A DNA stretch of 49,950 bases from Castellaniella caeni NBRC 101664. GTDB lineage: Bacteria; Pseudomonadota; Gammaproteobacteria; Burkholderiales; Burkholderiaceae_B. Shown here in pieces: positions 47,142 through 49,950 of the stretch; positions within the stretch are counted from its first letter, which is position 1; each line of letters opens with the position of its first letter. The stretch lies in assembly GCF_001592225.1 (NCBI RefSeq), contig NZ_BCWN01000026.1, forward strand, positions 1 through 49,950. Reading direction: 5' to 3'. The translations under genes were made by a program, and so were the position numbers. The notes beneath the pieces were generated by a model. That model saw only the letters and a program-made list of their open reading frames with translations. It was not told where the DNA came from and made no database searches.

Positions 47142-48052
47142 TGCTGCCTGCGCCGCCGACGCAGCCATTGCAGGCCTGGTTCGAGCATGACAGTGCCCAC
47201 GATCACCATGACCCCCAGGTAAAACAGCAGGTCGAGCTGCTGCTGCTCGCCCAGGACGGGGATCGCCAGCACGACCGCATAGACGGGCTCGAGGTTGGTG
47301 ACCATCTGTTGGGTGAACACCGTGATCGAGCGCAAAGCCACCAGCAGCAGCGCCAAAGGCAAGGCCGTGAGCACGACGGCAAAAACAATGAGCAGCAGCG
47401 CATCGCGCCCATGCGGAATGGAAAAACTGGCCTCCGCGGCAGGCAGCAGGCCGATGGCTGGGGTGAGAAACAAGGCCCCCGCCCCCAGCTCGAGACAGGT
47501 GGCGCTCAGCGGCTGCGTGCGACTGACCAGCAGCTTGTTCAAGCCGCTGAAGCCCGCCAACAGCGCCGCCGACAACAGCCCCACGCCAAGCCCCAGGTAC
47601 ATGCCCCGGGGAATTCCCCCCGCCACCAGCATGACACCGGGGATCACCGCCACAGCCAACATCAGGTTGGAACGCTGGTAGGGCCGGCGCGTCAGCAAGG
47701 GCCCAAACACCGCGATGAACAGCGGCGTGGTGCCCAGGCAAATGGCCGCCACCGAAGCATTGGTGAGCTTGACGGCCAGGTAGAACAGCGCCCAGGTGAT
47801 CGCCAGAAGCACACCGGCCCCGCTGCAGGCCGCCACCAGCCGCCAGGGCAGCTTGCGAATGCCGCGCCACGTGGCGGGCAGCAGCAGCAAGGCAGCCGAC
47901 GCCAGCAGCATGCGCCACCACACCAGCGTGACAGCATCCAGCGTGATCAAGCGCCCCATGATGGGCGTAAACCCCCACAGCACCACGCAGAAATGGATGA
48001 GCAGATACCCACGCGCCGCCGATGGTTTGGGTTTTGTTGAGATGGCGAACAT
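47138..48052 (-). CDS. EamA/DMT-family transporter
   Basis: The 304-residue membrane protein has ten hydrophobic segments in two EamA repeats (IHFCVVLWGFTPIMGRLITL; and LPLALLLVALRSITVFTQQMVTNLEPVYAVVLAIPVLGE). It is probably a metabolite exporter. I take the ATG at 48052 (MFAISTKPK); the frame remains open into the CRISPR array but that part is made from repeats. It is the last gene before the array. Confidence 0.88.
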   Translation of the reverse strand: MFAISTKPKPSAARGYLLIHFCVVLWGFTPIMGRLITLDAVTLVWWRMLLASAALLLLPATWRGIRKLPWRLVAACSGAGVLLAITWALFYLAVKLTNASVAAICLGTTPLFIAVFGPLLTRRPYQRSNLMLAVAVIPGVMLVAGGIPRGMYLGLGVGLLSAALLAGFSGLNKLLVSRTQPLSATCLELGAGALFLTPAIGLLPAAEASFSIPHGRDALLLIVFAVVLTALPLALLLVALRSITVFTQQMVTNLEPVYAVVLAIPVLGEQQQLDLLFYLGVMVIVGTVMLEPGLQWLRRRRRQH

Positions 48053-48148
48053 GGGAAAGAATGTGAGGTGCGGGGGATGGAGTTTAGAACACATCGAATA
48101 GCGTGCATGATCCAGAGGCTTGCTGGGCGGGGTGAAGCGGGGGCAGGA

Positions 48149-48300
48149 CGGGTAATCCCCACGCACGTGGGGAACACCCGGACATGATCGCCGAGGCCCA
48201 GCGCCGCGGCGGTTCATCCCCACGCACGTGGGGAACACGGACGGCGACATGAACGGTGAGTTCTGGCACGACGGTTCATCCCCACGCACGTGGGGAACAC
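48149..48300 (-). repeat. CRISPR block 1: three reversed repeats
   Basis: Repeats at 48149-48177, 48210-48238 and 48272-48300 read in the sense direction on the minus strand, with centre TG in their own orientation (CA on the plus strand). The first has two changes in its final eight bases. Confidence 0.95.
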
Positions 48301-48332
48301 TTCGTGAGCGGCGGCAGCAGCGGTGTGATGGC

Positions 48333-48364
48333 CGGTTCATCCCCACGCACGTGGGGATGAACCG
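48333..48364. repeat. Hybrid CRISPR repeat H1 (32 nt, palindromic)
   Basis: It starts CGGTTCAT and ends ATGAACCG around the core CCCCACGCACGTGGGG: 15-bp arms with a CA centre. It gives the 3' handle half to the spacers on both sides, so it is a divergent junction between reversed and forward blocks. Confidence 0.95.
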
Positions 48365-48397
48365 CCCTTGAGCAGCGTTTCAGCCTCGGCCGTGTTC

Positions 48398-49036
48398 GTG
48401 TTCCCCACGCACGTGGGGATGAACCGTGGAACTGGCTGACGCCATGATTCGCATTCTGGTGTTCCCCACGCACGTGGGGATGAACCGGCGTGGTGGGAAC
48501 AGTTGACCAGCCTGGAACTGTGTTCCCCACGCACGTGGGGATGAACCGCCGTTGAATACAGCCGTATGTTCATCCGTGACGTGTTCCCCACGCACGTGGG
48601 GATGAACCGAGAAAACAAGGTTGAAACCTATCTGAATGACCGTGTTCCCCACGCACGTGGGGATGAACCGCCACGAATATGATGCACGTTGGCGCTCAAC
48701 TTGTGTTCCCCACGCACGTGGGGATGAACCGCTCGGACTGTCGGGAACCGCCGCTGTCGCCGCGTGTTCCCCACGCACGTGGGGATGAACCGTTATCGTC
48801 GATTTCCTCGAATCGGGTGTTCCAGTGTTCCCCACGCACGTGGGGATGAACCGGCCGCATTCTCCGGTGCCGGGGAACTGCAGGCGTGTTCCCCACGCAC
48901 GTGGGGATGAACCGCCACCACTTTGCAAGAACACCCCCAGCCATTGGTGTTCCCCACGCACGTGGGGATGAACCGCCGCACCGTCCGCCTACCAGGCGAG
49001 CAAAGTAGTGTTCCCCACGCACGTGGGGATGAACCG
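48398..49036 (+). repeat. CRISPR block 2: eleven forward repeats
   Basis: Repeats start at 48398, 48459, 48520, 48581, 48642, 48703, 48764, 48825, 48886, 48947 and 49008. All are identical 29-mers with centre CA on the plus strand, which is the opposite centre to block 1 when each is read in its own sense direction. Confidence 0.95.
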
Positions 49037-49069
49037 GCAACCGGCGTAACTCCCGAGGTTGATGCCGCC

Positions 49070-49095
49070 GTGTTCCCCACGCACGTGGGGAACAC
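49070..49095. repeat. Hybrid CRISPR repeat H2 (26 nt, palindromic)
   Basis: GTGTT at both ends around the core CCCCACGCACGTGGGG, ending GAACAC: 12-bp arms with centre CA. It is a convergent junction; neither side carries the ATGAACCG handle. Confidence 0.95.
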
Positions 49096-49128
49096 GACCC
49101 AATACTGCGCCAGGTCGGCGCCGGCGTT

Positions 49129-49402
49129 CGGTTCATCCCCACGCACGTGGGGAACACATCCAGGACGAAGACCAGCCTGCCGCTGCAGCCGGTTCATCCC
49201 CACGCACGTGGGGAACACCGAGAAAAAGCTGATAGCGCCTGCCCACAAGTTCGGTTCATCCCCACGCACGTGGGGAACACGCCTCTTTCTTATCGGACAC
49301 CCAGATGGCCGTCGGTTCATCCCCACGCACGTGGGGAACACGGGCCAGCATCGGGGCCGTCATACCCTGCAGGCGGTTCATCCCCACGCACGTGGGGAAC
49401 AC
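49129..49402 (-). repeat. CRISPR block 3: five reversed repeats
   Basis: Repeats start at 49129, 49190, 49252, 49313 and 49374, all 29 nt, with CA on the plus strand as in block 1. Confidence 0.95.
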
Positions 49403-49434
49403 ATGGCCCTCGTCTCTCCGAGGTGTCACGCCTA

Positions 49435-49466
49435 CGGTTCATCCCCACGCACGTGGGGATGAACCG
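49435..49466. repeat. Hybrid CRISPR repeat H3 (32 nt, palindromic)
   Basis: Identical to H1. It joins reversed block 3 to the two forward variant repeats. Confidence 0.95.
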
Positions 49467-49498
49467 ACGGCAGCCCAGAAATATGCCCTGACCTTCGC

Positions 49499-49589
49499 GT
49501 GTTCCCCACGAACGTGGGGATGAACCGTATTCGAGCATCGCGCCCAGGACAGTCACCTTCGTGTTCCCCACACATGTGGGGATGAACCG
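49499..49589 (+). repeat. CRISPR block 4: two forward variant repeats
   Basis: The repeat at 49499-49527 has centre AA. The repeat at 49561-49589 has CCCCACA and TGTGGGG arms around CA, a paired change that keeps the hairpin intact. Confidence 0.95.
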
Positions 49590-49622
49590 CGACAGTCGAT
49601 GACTGACAAATACAACGACGAC

Positions 49623-49648
49623 GTGTTCCCCACATGCGTGGGGAACAC
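49623..49648. repeat. Hybrid CRISPR repeat H4 (26 nt) with unequal arms
   Basis: The left arm is the variant GTGTTCCCCACA, as in the repeat just before it, and the right arm is the common CGTGGGGAACAC. The centre becomes TG here and stays so to the window end. It therefore looks like half of one repeat joined to half of another. Confidence 0.95.
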
Positions 49649-49681
49649 GCGCACGTCGCCCGCCATGTCCTCACCGCCGAG

Positions 49682-49710
49682 CGGTTCATCCCCACGTGCG
49701 TGGGGAACAC
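49682..49710 (-). repeat. CRISPR block 5: one reversed repeat
   Basis: A single 29-nt repeat in reverse orientation with TG on the plus strand, so centre CA in its own sense direction, the same subtype as block 2. Confidence 0.95.
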
Positions 49711-49742
49711 GTATCGACCTTCAAAGCCATTAAGGGCGACGA

Positions 49743-49774
49743 CGGTTCATCCCCACGTGCGTGGGGATGAACCG
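49743..49774. repeat. Hybrid CRISPR repeat H5 (32 nt, palindromic)
   Basis: Same outer arms as H1 and H3 but with centre TG, so it is the reverse complement of those two. Confidence 0.95.
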
Positions 49775-49806
49775 CCGGTTGATGTTGGCGATTTCGTTGC
49801 CCTTCT

Positions 49807-49950
49807 GTGTTCCCCACGTGCGTGGGGATGAACCGAACCCGGCGTTGCGCGTGAACTGGCTGGTCAGGTGTTCCCCACGTGCGTGGGGATGAACCGCAGT
49901 CCCAAATTTCCCATGAAGCAGTACCAGAGTGTTCCCCACGTGCGTGGGGA
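49807..49950 (+). repeat. CRISPR block 6: forward repeats to the window end
   Basis: Repeats start at 49807, 49868 and 49929 (cut by the window). They carry TG on the plus strand, the subtype of blocks 1 and 3 but in the opposite orientation. The array continues beyond the window. Confidence 0.93.

Larger units (their letters stand above)
48149..49950. CRISPR. Type I-E-like CRISPR array with blocks in alternating orientation
   Basis: There are 30 repeats, the last cut by the window end, and 29 spacers, all 32 or 33 nt. The normal repeat is 29 nt: left half GTGTTCCCCACG, centre CA or TG, right half CGTGGGGATGAACCG, the type I-E hairpin form with an 8-nt handle ending in AACCG. Blocks in order: 3 reversed, a 32-nt hybrid, 11 forward, a 26-nt hybrid, 5 reversed, a 32-nt hybrid, 2 forward variants, a 26-nt hybrid, 1 reversed, a 32-nt hybrid, then 3 forward. 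The first repeat (48149-48177) is degenerate at what would be its 3' end, as trailer-end repeats usually are. No cas gene or leader is inside the window, so the system type is inferred from repeat sequence and spacer length. Confidence 0.95.

Noticed and set aside
47138-48346. A 402-codon version of the EamA permease starting in the CRISPR array
   Set aside because: The extra N-terminal part is made of CRISPR repeat sequence. The conserved permease begins at 48052.
48276-49939. Several open reading frames on both strands with repeating VHPHVRGEH- and FIPTHVGNT-like segments
   Set aside because: They are translations of the CRISPR repeats and spacers. The periodic protein motif follows from the 61-base repeat unit.

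Overview
The window comes from the chromosome of a GC-rich betaproteobacterium, most likely a Burkholderiales member close to Alcaligenaceae (Bordetella, Achromobacter, Castellaniella relatives). This is inferred from the protein sequences and from housekeeping neighbourhoods such as cysS / DNA glycosylase / accA / tilS / lysC / tRNA-Ser, TPR / peptidyl-prolyl isomerase / lpxH and suhB / trmJ / cysE. No rRNA gene is present, so the genus is not established.

Layout. (1) 0.4-16.7 kb is a biofilm-adhesin locus. It holds a giant RTX adhesin of about 3100 residues with a retention-type N-terminus, many VCBS / T1SS-143-like repeats, a von Willebrand A domain, RTX nonapeptides and a type I secretion signal. 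Its dedicated exporter follows: a LuxR-type regulator, an HlyD/LapC adaptor, a LapB-type ABC transporter, a small conserved-looking ORF and a TolC/LapE outer-membrane protein. A BrnT/BrnA toxin-antitoxin pair sits between the adhesin and its exporter. (2) 17.0-18.9 kb carries an SpmA-SpmB fusion protein and a lipoprotein. (3) 19.06-29.19 kb is an integrated island next to tRNA-Ser(GCU), bounded by about 76-bp direct repeats. It has a P4-type integrase, a Rep-like gene split by a frameshift, a DUF3987 helicase/primase-like ATPase, a HigB / HigA-ImmA / Beta-protein unit, and a two-gene cassette that I do not recognise (a winged-helix-like protein plus a PD-(D/E)XK-nuclease-like protein). (4) 29.4-42.6 kb is housekeeping: lysC, tilS, accA, a 3-methyladenine glycosylase, cysS, a TPR protein, a peptidyl-prolyl isomerase, lpxH, a TerC/CBS membrane protein, suhB, trmJ, cysE and mscS. 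(5) 42.6-43.06 kb is a gene-free stretch with three DnaA-box-like inverted repeats. (6) 43.06-48.05 kb is a catabolic set (two AtuA-family proteins, a CitMHS transporter and a divergent LysR regulator) followed by an EamA permease. (7) 48.15 kb to the end is a type I-E-like CRISPR array. No cas gene is in the window.

The most unusual structure is the CRISPR array. Its 30 repeats change orientation five times. Each switch is marked by a chimeric, nearly perfectly palindromic repeat (32, 26, 32, 26, 32 nt, against the normal 29), while every spacer keeps a normal 32-33 nt length. On the plus strand the central dinucleotide of the repeat stays CA across three of these switches, and TG across the last, although the flanks flip. 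This means either repeated recombination between two repeat subfamilies through their shared hairpin core, or an assembly chimera of two arrays. Raw reads can tell these apart. The second candidate for a new system is the two-gene nuclease-like cassette at 22.4-24.8 kb, which sits beside a toxin-antitoxin-peptidase module inside the island, a common setting for anti-phage defence.
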